Part shown: positions 22,834-35,400 of the stretch, piece after piece
Layout of the letters: the number at the start of each line of letters is the position of its first letter
Position numbering within the stretch: the stretch's first letter is position 1
Source of the DNA: Pyrus communis
Lineage: Eukaryota > Streptophyta > Magnoliopsida > Rosales > Rosaceae
DNA: 64,000 nucleotides
Assembly: GCF_963583255.1 (NCBI RefSeq)
Contig: NC_084809.1
Coordinates: 5,379,501-5,443,500, forward strand
Direction of reading: 5' to 3'
Program-made: the position numbers and the translations under genes
Notes under the pieces: generated by a model
Database searches by the model: none
Told to the model about the DNA's origin: nothing
The model's input: the letters and a program-made list of their open reading frames with translations, nothing else

Positions 22834-25469
22834 CTCCCCTTTAAGTCTTGAGCTGATTTCAATCCTAGCATGCTCCTGAGATAATTAAACCGATCTTTAG
22901 GCAGAGGTTTTGTGAAGATATCAGCAAGTTGTTCATTAGTTGGACAGTACACCAGATCAATGATGCCATCCTTCAGTGCATCCTTGATGAAATGATATCT
23001 TCTGTTAATGTGTTTGGTCTTCTGATGGAACACAGAGTTCTTGGTGATTGCAATTGCTGAGGTGTTGTCACAGTGCACTGGAGTGGCTTCGGTTTGAAAT
23101 TCTCCAAAGTCTTCAAGAACAAATCTCAACCAAATGGCTTGAGTAGTTGCTTCTGAAGCACTGATGTACTCTGCTTCTGCAGTGGAAAGAGCAACACAAT
23201 TTTGCTTCACAGATGCCCAAGAGAATACTCCACTGCCAAAAGAGAAAGCATAACCAGAAGTACTTTTACTGTCCTCAATTGATCCACTCCAGTCACTGTC
23301 ACAGAACCCAATTAACATTGAATTCTTGCCCTTCACATATTCCAGACCATAATCAAGTGTACCCTTAATGTATCTTAATACTCTTTTAGCAGTTCCAACA
23401 TGCTTACTGGTAGGGCAGTGCATAAATCTGGCTAACAGACTGGATGCATACATAATATCAGGCCTGGTTGCAGTGAGATATAAGAGACTTCCCACCAAAC
23501 TTCTGTATAATTCTTCACTTGCAGCACCACTTCCATCATCCATGGTTAACTTCTCAGTTGCAACCAATGGAGTAAGCACAGGTTTGCACTCTTTTAGACC
23601 AAATTTGTCTAACAAAGAGCTTGCATATTTCTTTTGGTGGATGAAAATGCTTGAAGTGGTCTGAATTATTCCCATTCCAAGAAAATGATATAGAAGACCC
23701 AAATCAGTCATCTCATACTTTCGTTTCATGTCTTCCTTGAATTCTTCAAGCATTCGTTTGTTGCTCCCAGTATAGATTATGTCATCCACATAGATCGACA
23801 CAATCAAAATGCCTTCCTCTTCTGTCTTGATGTACAGTGTTGGTTCACTTAAACTTCTTGTGAAACCACATTGTGAGAAATAGGTATCTATTTCTCCATA
23901 CCAGGCCCGTGGTGCCTGTTTTAGGCCATACAAGGCTTTGTGAAGTTTATATACCCTGTCTTCCTCCCCTTTAGCTACAAAACCATCAGGCTGCTCCACA
24001 TAAACCTCATCCTCTAGAACACCATTCAAAAAAGCCGATTTGACATCAAGTTGATAGAGTTTCCAACTCTTTTGTGCAGCCAATGCTATAAGGGTTCTGA
24101 TTGTATCTAAACGGGCAACAGGAGCAAAGGTCTCGTTGTAATCTATTCCTGGTTTCTGGGCATATCCCTTTGCAACAAGCCTTGCCTTGTTCTTTTGCAC
24201 AGTTCCATCCAGGTTGAGCTTTGTTTTAAACACCCATTTTACTCCAATTATAGGCTTGTTACTTGGCCTGTCCACTAACTCCCAGGTTGCATTCTTTTCA
24301 ATCATGGAGAGCTCATCCTTCATAGCATTCATCCAAGATTCATCCTTAGCTGCATCTTCATATTTCTCTGGTTCTATAATGCACAGATTACATTTAGCAA
24401 GTACATCATCCAGCCTTCTCCATTTTAATGGAGTATGATCAAATGCCTGAGTGTCACTCACACCTGCACTTGACTGTGAGTTGATCTGTGTATCATCAAT
24501 ACCACTTGCAGCTTCTTCCAATATACCAGGTGATAAACCACTTGAAACTTGAATGTCATTTTCTGTATTCTCACTTCTTGATGTATCAACAGAGTCAAAC
24601 TCATAAGTAGGCAGTGACATATATCTTTCTGTGCTTCTTTCCCATTCCCAAGCTGAGTTTTCATCGAACACAACATCTCTTGACAAAATCAGTCTCTTAG
24701 AGATTGGATCAAATACTCTATAGCCTTTCTCACATTTTGCATATCCAACAAAGACTCCTTTTATACTCTTGGGTTCTAGCTTGTGTCTTAGCTCAGATGG
24801 AGTATGGACATAACACACTGAGCCAAAAACCTTCAAGTGAGCAATACCTGGTTTCCTTTTGCTGTAAGCTTCAAATGGTGTTATACTATCCAGTGATTTG
24901 GTAGGACATCTGTTTAACAGATAGACAGCAGTATGCACAGCTTCTGCCCACATATAGTAAGGCATTCCTTTGTCATGAAGCATAGACTTGGCCATTTCAA
25001 TAACCGTTCTGTTTTTTCTTTCAACCACTCCATTTTGCTGTGGAGTGTAAGAGAGAGACAGTTGCCTTTGGATTCCCTCTGTGTCACAGTATTGCTTGAA
25101 TTCATTTGATAAGAACTCCCCTCCTCTATCACTCCTTACACATTTTACCTTCATTCCACTTTGCAACTCAGTCATGGCCTTGAATTTCTGAAAACAAATA
25201 AAAGCTTCAGATTTGAATCTAAGGAAATACACCCATGTCATCCTGGTTGCATCATCTACAAGCAACATGAAGTACTTGTTTCCTCCAGTAGACTCAATTC
25301 TCATCGGTCCACACAAATCTACATGAACCAATTCAAGTGGAGCACCAGCTCTTTGTGCTTGACCACTAGGAAACCTTTCTCTGTGTTGCTTACCATATTG
25401 GCAGCCTTCACACACTTTGTCATACTCATCTAGATATGGTAATCCATGAACCATGTCATTATCCTTCAA
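22821..25469 (-). CDS. Copia pol ORF: integrase, reverse transcriptase, RNase H
   Basis: The ORF has 882 residues in one frame. The end of the integrase zinc finger ([10 protein letters not shown], 20-29) is followed by the integrase core with Asp51 (VHVDLCGP), Asp114 (SDRGGEF) and Glu150 ([10 protein letters not shown]). The reverse transcriptase has [10 protein letters not shown] near 474 and the YVDD catalytic motif at 560-563. RNase H shows [15 protein letters not shown] and the terminal ADIFTKPL. No internal stop is seen, and all catalytic signatures are present. It lies in a different frame from the upstream gag-protease ORF and overlaps it by 11 bp, so as it stands pol cannot be made as one polyprotein. 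Its first Met is not a real start. Confidence 0.93.
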   Translation of the reverse strand: MKDNDMVHGLPYLDEYDKVCEGCQYGKQHRERFPSGQAQRAGAPLELVHVDLCGPMRIESTGGNKYFMLLVDDATRMTWVYFLRFKSEAFICFQKFKAMTELQSGMKVKCVRSDRGGEFLSNEFKQYCDTEGIQRQLSLSYTPQQNGVVERKNRTVIEMAKSMLHDKGMPYYMWAEAVHTAVYLLNRCPTKSLDSITPFEAYSKRKPGIAHLKVFGSVCYVHTPSELRHKLEPKSIKGVFVGYAKCEKGYRVFDPISKRLILSRDVVFDENSAWEWERSTERYMSLPTYEFDSVDTSRSENTENDIQVSSGLSPGILEEAASGIDDTQINSQSSAGVSDTQAFDHTPLKWRRLDDVLAKCNLCIIEPEKYEDAAKDESWMNAMKDELSMIEKNATWELVDRPSNKPIIGVKWVFKTKLNLDGTVQKNKARLVAKGYAQKPGIDYNETFAPVARLDTIRTLIALAAQKSWKLYQLDVKSAFLNGVLEDEVYVEQPDGFVAKGEEDRVYKLHKALYGLKQAPRAWYGEIDTYFSQCGFTRSLSEPTLYIKTEEEGILIVSIYVDDIIYTGSNKRMLEEFKEDMKRKYEMTDLGLLYHFLGMGIIQTTSSIFIHQKKYASSLLDKFGLKECKPVLTPLVATEKLTMDDGSGAASEELYRSLVGSLLYLTATRPDIMYASSLLARFMHCPTSKHVGTAKRVLRYIKGTLDYGLEYVKGKNSMLIGFCDSDWSGSIEDSKSTSGYAFSFGSGVFSWASVKQNCVALSTAEAEYISASEATTQAIWLRFVLEDFGEFQTEATPVHCDNTSAIAITKNSVFHQKTKHINRRYHFIKDALKDGIIDLVYCPTNEQLADIFTKPLPKDRFNYLRSMLGLKSAQDLKGSVEL
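22834..22845 (-). other. Polypurine tract
   Basis: On the minus strand CTTAAAGGGGAG lies immediately before the 3' LTR, the position of the plus-strand primer. Confidence 0.85.
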
Positions 25470-27048
25470 TTTCTTGATTCCACCAAAGTGTAGGTGGCCT
25501 AATCTTCTGTGCCAAGTCAGAGAACAATGAGCAAAAACTGGTCTTCAACACAAGTTGCTTCTCAGGCCTTAGAGATAGAGGATAGCACCTGTTTTCTTTC
25601 ATTTTTACACAGATAATTTGACATTTCAGAGAAGGACCATCAAAAACAGTACACATATGTCCACCAAACACAAGATAATATCCGTGCTCATCCATTTGTC
25701 CTACACTTAATAGATTCTCTTTCAAACCAGGTAGGTACATGACTTCTCGAATGTATTTTCTTCCTCTGTTAGTCTCAATTTCCAGTGATCCCATTCCTGC
25801 CACATTAACTAACCCTCCTGTTGGCATTTGAACTTTCCCTGCAACATTTGTATTCACATCAACAAGAAGATCAACATTTCCTGTCATATGATTACTGCAG
25901 CCACTATCTATGTACCAATCTCCATTAACCTTAGTCTCAGCAACTGCACAATTTGCATAAAACAAGTTCCTTGTTACTTCCATTTGACTTGCACAGTTTG
26001 CCTTTTGAACAGACTTTCCAACAGTACACTCTCTGGCCCAATGACCAAATCTATCACAGTTATGGCACTTGGATTTCCCCTTATACCTACATTCACCATA
26101 ATGAAACTTTAAACACACCTTACATTGAGGTTTTACACTCTCTTGACCCATACCCTGTGAGGAAGTACTATTCTGTGCAACATTTGTGTATGATTTTTGC
26201 TGAAACTTTGGTTTTGACTCCCATTTCTTGCCCTTTTGATTCCAATTTCTCTGTGGTTTAAAAGTACTAGACTGAGCATAACTTCGATTCTGCCCTTTTG
26301 AACTAACAGTAAGAGAAGAAAATGCTCTCTCAGTTGCATCTGAGGAATGCAAATCAAACCTCTGCTCTTGACTCTTCAATATAGCTAATACCTCTTGCAG
26401 TTCAACAGATTCTAAACATTTGGTATTTTCTATCACTAAGCATATAGGATCATATATCTTAGTGAGACTGATTAATACCTTCTGTACTAGTCTCTCATTT
26501 GACATAGTTTCACCAAACGTTTTCATTTGATTTATCAGATCATTTAACCGAGTAAGATACCCAGTCAAGGATTCATCATCACGCATTCTAGTGTATTCGA
26601 ATTCTCTTCTAAGATTCTGGAGTTTCACAGATCTTACCTGATCCCCACCGTGATATTCGCCATATAACAGATCCCATGCCATTTTTGCTGAGTCTGCGTT
26701 TGCGATTCGAGGGAAAATCTGGTCAGAGACTGCGTTTTGAATGATTCCGAGAGCTTTTGCATCTTTCATGAAGATTGCAGCCATTTTCTCATCATCGTCA
26801 GCATCAACATCTGTATCTTCATCAGTCTTAGCTTTCTTCTTCTTCGAATCAGAAACTGGAATCCCTTTTTCCACCAGGTTCCACAGTCCATATGACTTGA
26901 AAATGGTAACCATTTTGATTCTCCAGAACTCGTAGTTCTCACCGGAGAAGATCGGGGTCCTCACTTCAGCACTCCCAGATCCAGCCATCGTGAGCTTGTG
27001 TGAATCCAGAAAACACGTAGTTCTTAGATCACAGACAAGCTCCGGCAA
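25459..27048 (-). CDS. Copia gag-protease ORF
   Basis: The ORF has 529 residues. The natural start is probably the Met at residue 21 (26988), MAGSGSAEV. Gag has a CCHC zinc knuckle, [14 protein letters not shown] (Cys328, Cys331, His336, Cys341), with a second Cys/His cluster just before it. The protease active site is [12 protein letters not shown] (Asp381-Ser-Gly). After about residue 500 the protein stops matching the family because of a frameshift, most simply one extra base in the A5 run at 25533-25537. The pre-integrase region continues in the other frame. Confidence 0.92.
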   Translation of the reverse strand: MPELVCDLRTTCFLDSHKLTMAGSGSAEVRTPIFSGENYEFWRIKMVTIFKSYGLWNLVEKGIPVSDSKKKKAKTDEDTDVDADDDEKMAAIFMKDAKALGIIQNAVSDQIFPRIANADSAKMAWDLLYGEYHGGDQVRSVKLQNLRREFEYTRMRDDESLTGYLTRLNDLINQMKTFGETMSNERLVQKVLISLTKIYDPICLVIENTKCLESVELQEVLAILKSQEQRFDLHSSDATERAFSSLTVSSKGQNRSYAQSSTFKPQRNWNQKGKKWESKPKFQQKSYTNVAQNSTSSQGMGQESVKPQCKVCLKFHYGECRYKGKSKCHNCDRFGHWARECTVGKSVQKANCASQMEVTRNLFYANCAVAETKVNGDWYIDSGCSNHMTGNVDLLVDVNTNVAGKVQMPTGGLVNVAGMGSLEIETNRGRKYIREVMYLPGLKENLLSVGQMDEHGYYLVFGGHMCTVFDGPSLKCQIICVKMKENRCYPLSLRPEKQLVLKTSFCSLFSDLAQKIRPPTLWWNQEIEG

Positions 27049-27115
27049 ACTTCACTGAGTCCAGAGACGGTGATGTTTGAGCTCACAGAAACACGCCCAG
27101 ATCTAATCGAAACAA

Positions 27116-27128
27116 GGCTCTGAGGCCA
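27116..27128 (-). other. Primer-binding site
   Basis: On the minus strand TGGCCTCAGAGCC follows the 5' LTR directly. It resembles the initiator Met-tRNA complement TGGTATCAGAGC used by plant copia elements. Confidence 0.8.
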
Positions 27129-27517
27129 TGTTAGTGTGAATCTGATTTTGCTGGGTTTGTTTTAGCATACTAAACAGAAGCAAGAAAGCAAGCAAGCAGA
27201 AGAAGCTGAACCGAAAAAGTTTTTCTTTTCTATTGTTCTCTCTGCAAAAGTATTGCAGAGGAATAATCTTTGTACAGCACACACTATGCGCACTCACCCT
27301 GCTTTACATTTAATTTATGGCCTTAGCTTTAGGACCACACAAAACACTACTTTTAATCTTAGTCACTCATCACCTAATTACATGGATCAAATACCACATG
27401 GCACTCATGGCCTTACATCATTTAACCTTACACTTGGCAGATATGCTCAAATGAATACACACATTAAAACTCATCTTATTTCTAATACTTAATCAGCTAG
27501 AGACTTATAATTCAACA
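27129..27517 (-). repeat. 5' LTR of the copia element
   Basis: 389 bp, TGTTGAATTATAAG ... CACACTAACA in element orientation, with TG and CA ends. It is followed by the primer-binding site. Confidence 0.92.
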
Positions 27518-27639
27518 GCAGTCACCCTCATCTCATACAGACATGAATATTACTATATAGCTGCACACAAAAACTGGCATGATTGTAAAATCTTGCTACT
27601 GGTAACCGTCCATGAAAGTTAATAATCTTAAATTCAGAG

Positions 27640-27835
27640 TGCAGCTTTTTTTTAAAGAAAAAAAAAGGGATAATTCATTAATTCCTTACAATCAAAAGAT
27701 ACGACTTGGGGCCTCGCTAAAACCTCCCGAAGAAAACCACATGGGAAAAACAAGGGGTTAGGAATTAGCAAAACCAAAGTCATTACATTAAGCAGAGGAG
27801 CGCTTGGGCTGAAGTTCAGCTAGCCCCTCGTCGGC
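27640..27835. repeat. Unidentified insertion replacing the 3' end of F-box C
   Basis: Comparison with relic D shows that C's downstream sequence (TTGTAAAATCTTGCTACTGG at about 27570) and its exon 3 end (TTGACATGAGGAGATGC at about 27858) are near-adjacent in D but some 240 bp apart here. The extra sequence starts with a T8/A9 tract and contains GGCCTCGCTAAAACCTCCC, which looks repeat-derived. I did not find target duplications. It supplies the last residues of the C reading frame. Confidence 0.5.
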
Positions 27836-28468
27836 TTGAAAGAGCTGTCATTAGTACCTTGACATGAGGAGATGCCGGGCGAAATCCTTCTGTTAGACCC
27901 GTTTTGTCCTTCCAAGTATCTAGATTATTGGCATTAGATTGCGGTACAACAAGAACCATTTCTTGCAAGCTTGTAACCTGTTCAAGCAAAAATCTTGTCA
28001 TCGTAACTGCTCTCTCAAGTTCTTCTATACCTTCCCCAACATAAATCGTCACCATCTTTATGTTACACAGGATTGACCTCAAAGTTGGAACTTGTTTTTC
28101 CCAGTATTGCTCTTCAGCACAGTTAGCATTGTCCAACAAAATGTTGTTCCAGTTTGGGACCTAAGTTTTAGAATAAATTAATTATTCAATCAGATAGTTG
28201 AACTGTAAATCTGTGCATAAATATATTATAGGACTTCTTACGTACTGTTTGAAATATAAACATATCGAATTACGCTGAGCTTTACCTCATTGGTTGTTTT
28301 AGGACATATCATAATTTTAAGAGTGTCGACGACAGGAGAGCTCTTGAATAAGCATAGCATTCCAGGTATATCATATCTTTTCAAACCATAAGCAAAAATA
28401 TCCAACGTCTTAAGTTTCATAAATGAAAATGGTAGACCGCCTTGAAAATATACGCTTGCTAAAACCTG

Positions 28469-28625
28469 CATAGATAAATATGCCAAATAAATCCACCAAA
28501 CATACTAATTAAGGAAATTTTCAGCATAAAATATATGAAGATGATAGAGACATGCATAGATAAATATGCCAAATTAATACACAGAACATACTAATTAAGG
28601 AAATTTCCAGCATAGAATATATTAA
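28469..28625. repeat. 86-bp tandem duplication at the C intron 3' end
   Basis: GCATAGATAAATATGCCAAA occurs at 28468 and again 86 bp on, followed by matching CATACTAATTAAGGAAATTT and CAGCATA(A/G)AATATAT blocks. The copies have diverged at several sites. Relic D has a single copy (34230-34300). Confidence 0.85.
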
Positions 28626-28627
28626 CA

Positions 28628-29300
28628 TGGTCTCAGAGCTCTAGTTCTGATTTTTGGAACTGGCCATTACAGTCTCTGAATCTGTGAAGAAGAAAAGGGG
28701 GCAAAACCCAGGTCTCGAAGAACCCTAGCTTTCGACTCAAAGTCTCAGATGGTTGGATCGAACAATGTCGAGAAAAAATGGGTCATATCTTCATTGGATT
28801 CAACTATAATTTCTAGTTATCAAAATGCAGACCATATTCAAGTCTCATGATCTCTAGAAGCTCACGGAAAAAGGGTATGAAAACTAAAAAATGGAGGATG
28901 ATTCGAGCGATGATGAACAACTATCAGTGAAGAGGATTGCGATGAAAGAAAATGAAACTAAATAGGCAAAAGCTCTTGGTATCATTCACGGAGCAGTTTC
29001 AGACGAGATATTTCTCCGAATCTCAAACTTGGAGACATCCAAGGCAGCTCAGGATGTCCTACAACAGGAATTTCGACGTGACAAAAAGGTTAGATCAGTC
29101 AAATAGCTCCAATGTTAAGGAGAGATTTTGAATATACTAGGATGAGTGAAGGTGAATCCTTGTCTACCTACTTGACTAGGATGTTCAATATTGTGAACCA
29201 AATGAAAACTTATGGTGAGGAACTGTCAAATCAGAGATTAGTGCAGAAAATCCTTATTAGTTTACCTTAGTCCTAAGATTCTATTGCGTCCATTGCATCC
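28628..29300 (+). mobile_element. Copia gag remnant without LTR
   Basis: It begins exactly at a primer-binding-site-like TGGTCTCAGAGC. It then translates in broken frames to AKALGIIHGAVSDEIF, EYTRMSEGESLSTYLTR and NQMKTYGEELSNQRLVQK. This is clearly related to the gag of the young element at 22445-27517 but much older and in the opposite orientation. No LTR lies before the primer-binding site; F-box intron sequence does. Confidence 0.8.
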
Positions 29301-30843
29301 ACTATTGCATCCAGGAGGGCATGTGCCCCTCTCATCCATTTTTCTCTTGAAATTTTATCATGTTAATCGTTGTTAAAGTGCTTCAAAACACTTAATGAAT
29401 TCTTAAGTGCTCCTCCCTTTTTATTATTTTCATTTTAATGTTCCTTAGATTAATTAATATAACAAGTAATTATAGATTACACATATTAGTTAGGCTTTAT
29501 ATATATATTGTATGTTAATCTTGCTAAAATATTTTAGTTAGGCTTTGGAATAAGATATTGGTATGATATGATATCCTATCACACCAATATCTCACTCACA
29601 AGGCCCTCTTCTTGGAGCATAAAACCTAAACCAAGTAATGCTAGCTTGCTGAAAAACATTCCTTTTTGTAGACCAAAACTTTTGAAATATATTATCTTCC
29701 ACTAAAATGTGTATGGATGTATCGTGAAATGAATTAAGTGGTTCTTCATAAATGACATGCACAATTTGAAGCACTGTTAGTATAGGTATATATAGGAGCA
29801 GATCTATGGACCCGGTTGGTTCCACAACTCTTCGAAAGTTCGAAGAAGCGCCTGTAAGGACTTTTGAGGACCACCCAACGGTTTGGGTATGTGGTGGAGG
29901 TGAGAAGAGCATCATGGATGTGCATATGCTATGCAACAGAAGCCTTGACAAAATAAGTCTAATTTCAGACTAAGAGGAACACATAGCTCTCTACTGTTCT
30001 TGAACCTTGGTTCCAACGAAGAAGAAAGAGAAGATGACTTTCTCTCTCCATTTTCACGTGACCAACTCCCCTTTTTTCTTTTTCTTCCTTTAATTGATGC
30101 CCAATCAGGTTGTGCCACCTAACATTTTGGTTAACAAAAGAATGATGTATCACTCACCCAGTTTTTTTATACCACTTGTTTGACACCGTTATTTCTTTTA
30201 AAATTCACTATAAATTATAAGACCTGTGAAAAATATTTCGTAAAGTACTATATATGGACTTGTAATCACTTGAACTTCCTCCTACCATCAATTTCACTAA
30301 ATACTAAAGAGAAAATTAGGATATTTTTGTATGTTATATATGTTAAATAATAAACTTAATTTATCATTACAAGTATATAGTTTTATTTAAATGTAAATAG
30401 ACACTTATTTTTATGACATATAATAAACTTTATTTAAATTCGTCTAATTCGGCACCCACCTAGGCGCTAGGCTCCAACTCGCCATCTGACTAGCACCTAA
30501 TGTCTTTTAGAATCTTAATTAGGACCACTAATGCTAAAATCCTAGATCCGCCACTGGGTATACACACACACATATACACGTAACAATTAAGATATTCTCC
30601 ACCAGCCAATGATGTTGGGAAAAGTTTATGGAGCATGTAGCCTCGTTTGGTAGAGGGGATTGTTTTGAAATGGATAAAACACTAAAATAACAGTACGTCA
30701 TGGTGAGGCACATACTTCTTTTTACCACAATATTTGCGTAGCTACTTGTTATTTTAGCAACTGTATATCTAACAACTTAAGCTCGTCACCATAGTTTTCT
30801 CAAAACAAGTAAAGTCAGATGGGAAAAAGAAAAGTAAACTAAC
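29301..30843. other. Rest of the F-box C intron
   Basis: AT-rich debris. The block 29690-29780 has weak similarity to the D intron at 34370-34440 (CGTGAAATG ... CACAATTTGAAGC), so part of the ancestral intron or a lost exon survives here. Nothing else was recognised. Confidence 0.4.
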
Positions 30844-32028
30844 CCGAAGAAGGCCGAAGGATTGAATATCAAGGACAGAAACTTGGGATGATGCTGAGAG
30901 AAGTTTGACCACGTTTTTAATAATCACATTGCTAACATCATCTTCTAACCAATAATGCATATAAAATGCATTCAGTCTAGAGAAGTTCTGGATTGAACAA
31001 TCATCAGTATAGCCATTAAATTGCCAACGGAAGACTTTTAGATTGGGGGCAAAGATGTTTACCCTACTTTTGTTGTCGCCACTGGGATTTTCGAAACAAA
31101 ATCTAACCGTCAGATTCTCAAGTCTACTTCCAGAGATGTCCAAGCTATTTAAGTTCATATCAACAACTCGCGCATCTTTGAGCTTCGAACAACTGATTTT
31201 AAGATGCGTCATTCCTTGACAAGTTTTCATAGTCAAGTTTTCAAGGAATGGAAACGAAGAATCTGACAATAAATCCGCAGTCAAATCATCATCCAAGATA
31301 TCCACACACTTGAGAGTCAAGGCTTGAAGGGAGCAAAGGCCACTCGTAGCCTTAACAAGGGAAAACGAAAAACAAAACCTAGGCTTTGAATCTTCTGGCT
31401 GAGATCGAAGCCGGATGCGAGTGGCGTTAATTAACGCGAGGCTCCGCAAGGAATCACACTCATACACACAATGAGGCAAATTAAACCTTTCGCCGCAAGC
31501 CATCAAGAGATTGAGTTGGAGTTCTCCAACCTTATGATTCACCACTCTACAAATGCAATCTTCTAAGCAAGACAAACTCATTAGCCGACCCGAAAATCAA
31601 AAAACATTGATGTTAGAATTTTCGGGGCGGCTAAACAATACTCTGGGAATGAATGCCAAAGCTTTCATTTGCTCATCAAGAACTACCTGCAGTTCGTTTG
31701 CATGATCTAATCTTTTCGGCATTGGAGGACAAACCTGGTTGAAGTCGAGAACAGGTAAGGTAGCCCAAAGACGGCTCCATGTTCTTGATAAAACACTGTT
31801 TTTTGCAACAGATTTGACGGGCACCAAGGAGAAAATCTCATGTAAGATTTCATCAGGAAGATCGCTGATTCTGTCCCTTGCCTCAGTCATTGCTTCTGTT
31901 TTTTCAATCTGTTGTAAATCTTGTCCAAGATCTATGAATCTACAATCTCGGGACTGGGGCAGCCAATTTGCCCTCAAATCTAGGGTTTGGGCATTGAGGC
32001 CGTCTTGTCTTAACTTATATATATACAT

Positions 32029-32515
32029 ATGCGATGAGGATGGAAACTTTTGTTATTTGTTCGCTGTTTTCATTTCCTTTTAAGGGCCTTGGGTTCCTTT
32101 GCAACAAAAACCTAAGCCACTACCAGGTGATGTGGATATTAAAGTTTGTTTTCGAAAGATTACATTTATGCGCAATGATAAGGATATCATATTTTTTCAT
32201 TGTCGGAAAAGATTATAAATATACTTTTATTCTGGAAAAATAATATACATATTTTTATTGTCGAAAAAAATAAATTATAGGCCTATACAATTAGCATTAA
32301 GGCCGCATTATTGATATATAAGTTTTTTCATAAGAGTTTGTTATTGATGAACACAATTAAACAACTTAGAGCTACAAGAGTCTTATTTAGTTATAAAATG
32401 ATTGTTGAATAGCAGCTAGTTTCTTAAGGAGACTATTTTTTTCTAAGCTCTTTGGCGAAGAAAAAAAATTCATCATGCTTAGGTTGAGCTTTAGTTTCCA
32501 AGAATTGCACCTAAG
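32029..32515. other. No gene recognised
   Basis: Upstream region of F-box C with short ORFs only. Confidence 0.45.
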
Positions 32516-32690
32516 TAGTGAAGTTGAGATCGTCCAATGCTGTTCCATGTCTGAAATTAAAAACAGAAACCCCTTTTTTGCTTAAGAACTTTCTGAAATG
32601 GTACCTCATCACTAGCACCGACATAGGGCAAATGGTGGACAAACCATGGAGAAGTCGAGGATAGACAAGAATCCCATATATATAAGTAAC
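32516..32690 (-). pseudogene. F-box exon 1 fragment
   Basis: About 150 bp closely resemble relic B at 22080-22230: CCAATGCTGTTCCATGTCTGAAA, CAGAAACC, then CTTTCTGAAATGGTACCTCATCACT. Both translate on the minus strand to a PP(L/F) ... SDE(I/V)PF(K/Q)KV stretch behind the F-box. No start or downstream exon is near it. Confidence 0.65.
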
Positions 32691-33590
32691 GGACACTGCA
32701 ATGCAATGTATGTTTTGGTAAATAAAGAATAAAAATTCCAAATTAAACAAGTTTCTATTTTACGTTCATTGTCTCACCATGCTTTCTAACCCCAGCACTC
32801 TGAAAAACCAATTTTCCCACCTCACACTATCTTATCCTTCCCTTATCAATAGAAAGGGGGAAAAAATCACATCAATCTCAAACTGGCCTATTTACTGCTT
32901 GCAAAATATGCTCGTACAACCTCAGCTATATGGGTTAGTAGCAAACAGAAATCAAATCACAAAGTTGCTCTAGCAGAAAACTGAATGAGCTTCCAAATTG
33001 TAAATAATGGGGTTGGGAAAAAGCAGCAATAAACGCTAGAACCACTGACTGAATAATGTTGAAGCTAGCACATCTTCATTTATTTGAAAAAAGCTATACA
33101 ATCATTGTCAAAAAGTCGGGAGAAAATCAAGGGAAGACATCAAAACTTAATCCATAGTTTAGGCATGACATTTTGACATCAGCCTATGCCCAAGGGAATC
33201 CCTCTATTTCCTAATTTTATCCTTCCACACGCACATAAAGCAACCTGAATGAATGGAGGAAATCTAACACAAGAGCACTGATGATGAATGATCGAGAAGG
33301 AAAGGCAGGCACTACGCAGAGGGAGAAATGAAAATTAAAATATAAAAAAGAAAAATCAAACACAAGGGCGCTGATAGGTGTAAGAAAATGTAAGTATTTC
33401 AATCTAATTCCAGTATTTTTTTTTTCCCCACATCCTAAGCTGTTCTACTAAAACCTCTAAAACTATAGCTAGTACTCAGGTAGAACTTCAATGGCAACAT
33501 ACATGAAGCCACCCTTATTTACACAAGCACATATCGCTACAGTCTTACAATATAGATAAATAACGAATTGGGTATGGTTGTAAAATCCTG
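32691..33590. other. No gene recognised
   Basis: Spacer between the F-box fragment and relic D. The part from about 33470 is D's 3' flank by comparison with C. I see no coding signal. Confidence 0.45.
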
Positions 33591-34994
33591 CTACTCGTGT
33601 ACTTGGAAGTAGCTGGAAATAACGATTGCTTGACATGAGGAGATGCTGGGACACATCCCTCCTTTAGACCAATATTAAAGTAGTCCCAGATAGCTAGATT
33701 ATTGGCTTTCGATTGCGGCAAATGAAGAACAACTTCTTGCAAGCCTGTACCTTGTTCAATAAAAAATTTTGTGATCTTAACTGCAGTCTCAAGTTCTTCT
33801 ATGTAGGCCTCAACAAGTAATAGGTGACCCAAGAAAGAGCTCGAGGTTTGGGCTTGAGTTTCCCAGTAATGCTCTTCAGTGCAGCGAGCATCATCCAACA
33901 AAATGTTGTTCCATTTCGAACTCTGGGTTTTAGAACAGATAAAATGAATCAATCAGATAGGTCAACTGTAAACCTTAAGGTGCACAAGTATATATTATAG
34001 GAATTTGGAAGTAGTATTTTAAAATATAATTAAAAGCATATTGAATTATTCCAAACCTTGCCTCATTTGTTCTATTGCGGGATATTAGAACTTGGAGAGT
34101 GTGAACACTAGGAAAGCTCCTGGGATTTCATACTTTCTTAAGCCATAGGATTAAATGTACAGTCCCCAAAGATTCATAAATGAAAGAGTAATATTAGGTA
34201 GGCCGCCTTCAAAATATATTCTTGATAACCTACATAGATAAATATGCCGCGTGAATTGATCAACAAAACATATTTAATTAAGGAAATTATCAGCCCAATA
34301 TATATTTAGATGATAATGTATGATCTCTGACATGTCCAAATGATTGGAGAAATAGTTACCTTCACTTAAATGCATTTGTATATGTAGCATGAAATGGTGA
34401 CAGCTCTTCACGATTGAACTGCACAATCTGAAGCTCTTCACGATTGATGTTAATTGGGAACATTATGGAGCCTGAAAATAGTTAGAACTAATGCATAAAA
34501 GATACAGTCTACCTAGCATTACACTTTTGAAAAAAAAGGTGAATCAAGGATGAAGGCAGTTAGTATAGTATACTGTAATCTAAATACCAATCTCAAGCCT
34601 ACATATGATAATATCTCATCACACCATAGCTATACAAATCCAGCTTTACTACAGTATCTTAAACAAAAGAACATTTTTAATGTTATTGCATTAGTCGTCT
34701 AAAGAGGGGATCTATTTTGATAAGAAGGCTCCACAATGTGGTCCAAATCAATGATTCAAACCGTCAGATTTTTATATCCTTCCTAAAAGGGTGCGAAGAG
34801 GAAAAGTCGTCATTGAGGGTTTTGACGCACATAAATAATACAACAATACATATATCTTAAATAACCCCCATGCCGACATTCTCTTCACTTCCTTTGGAGT
34901 CTAGAGTTTAAATACATCTTAATTAGGGTTAGACGAACATACGATAATATCTCTCTTTCTCTTTAATAACAAGAAGTAATTAACAACAGACTTT

Positions 34995-35369
34995 GTTAAT
35001 GATCTAAAAAGTCAAAAGATAATTAACCTAAAAAAGCTCCTTAGCCGGATCATGGTCCTATTGTACCTTTTCATCTTTCTAATCTGTTTGTAATCTTTTC
35101 ATCTTTCTGTTTGTAATTTTCAAATTCAAAGTTCCATGTAATTTGGCTTTTCAAACCCACGATGTAGTCTTGAAGTTATTATAAATACATGCAACCCATA
35201 GCTGTTTGGGTATGCAACTGAAGTGAAAAACCTGAGTTCCTAAGTTTTACATGGTTTCTAGAGCATTTTTTGTCTAACGACAATGATCCTAGACCTGTTC
35301 TTTTTCCATCACTGCTTCCATGGCTCAAAACAACGATACTGCTTCCCAAACTACCAACCCCACAACACA

Positions 35370-35400
<31 letters not shown>

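Larger units (their letters stand above)
22445..27517 (-). mobile_element. Young Ty1/copia retrotransposon (about 5.07 kb)
   Basis: Two 389-bp LTRs (22445-22833 and 27129-27517) bound a minus-strand gag-pol. Over the aligned part they differ at one base (22490s: AGAAGTAAG against AGAAGCAAG) plus the outermost six bases of the low-coordinate copy. The primer-binding site, polypurine tract and full domain order gag, protease, integrase, reverse transcriptase, RNase H are present. One frameshift splits the long ORF. I see no clean target duplication: GCAGT follows one end, and CCAGTATGCATAG precedes the other. The near-identical LTRs indicate a recent insertion. Confidence 0.93.
27816..32028 (-). 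pseudogene. F-box/LRR/FBD gene C, one nonsense codon, long TE-filled intron
   Basis: Exon 1 is 32028-30844, exon 2 28465-28286 and exon 3 28160-27816. Exon 1 has DRISDLPDEILHEIFSLVP (F-box, likely start Met at residue 47) and long LRR segments. It is interrupted by a single in-frame TGA at 31599-31597, where gene A has Arg. The frame on both sides is the same, so one C-to-T change (CGA to TGA) explains it. Exon 2 (LKTLDIFAYGLKRYDIPGML) and exon 3 (EEQYWEKQVP, LQEMVLV) are open and match gene A's FBD exons. The intron of about 2.4 kb holds a copia gag remnant and a tandem duplication, against about 300 bp in gene A. The 3' end is altered by an insertion. Expression or readthrough cannot be judged. 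Confidence 0.7.
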
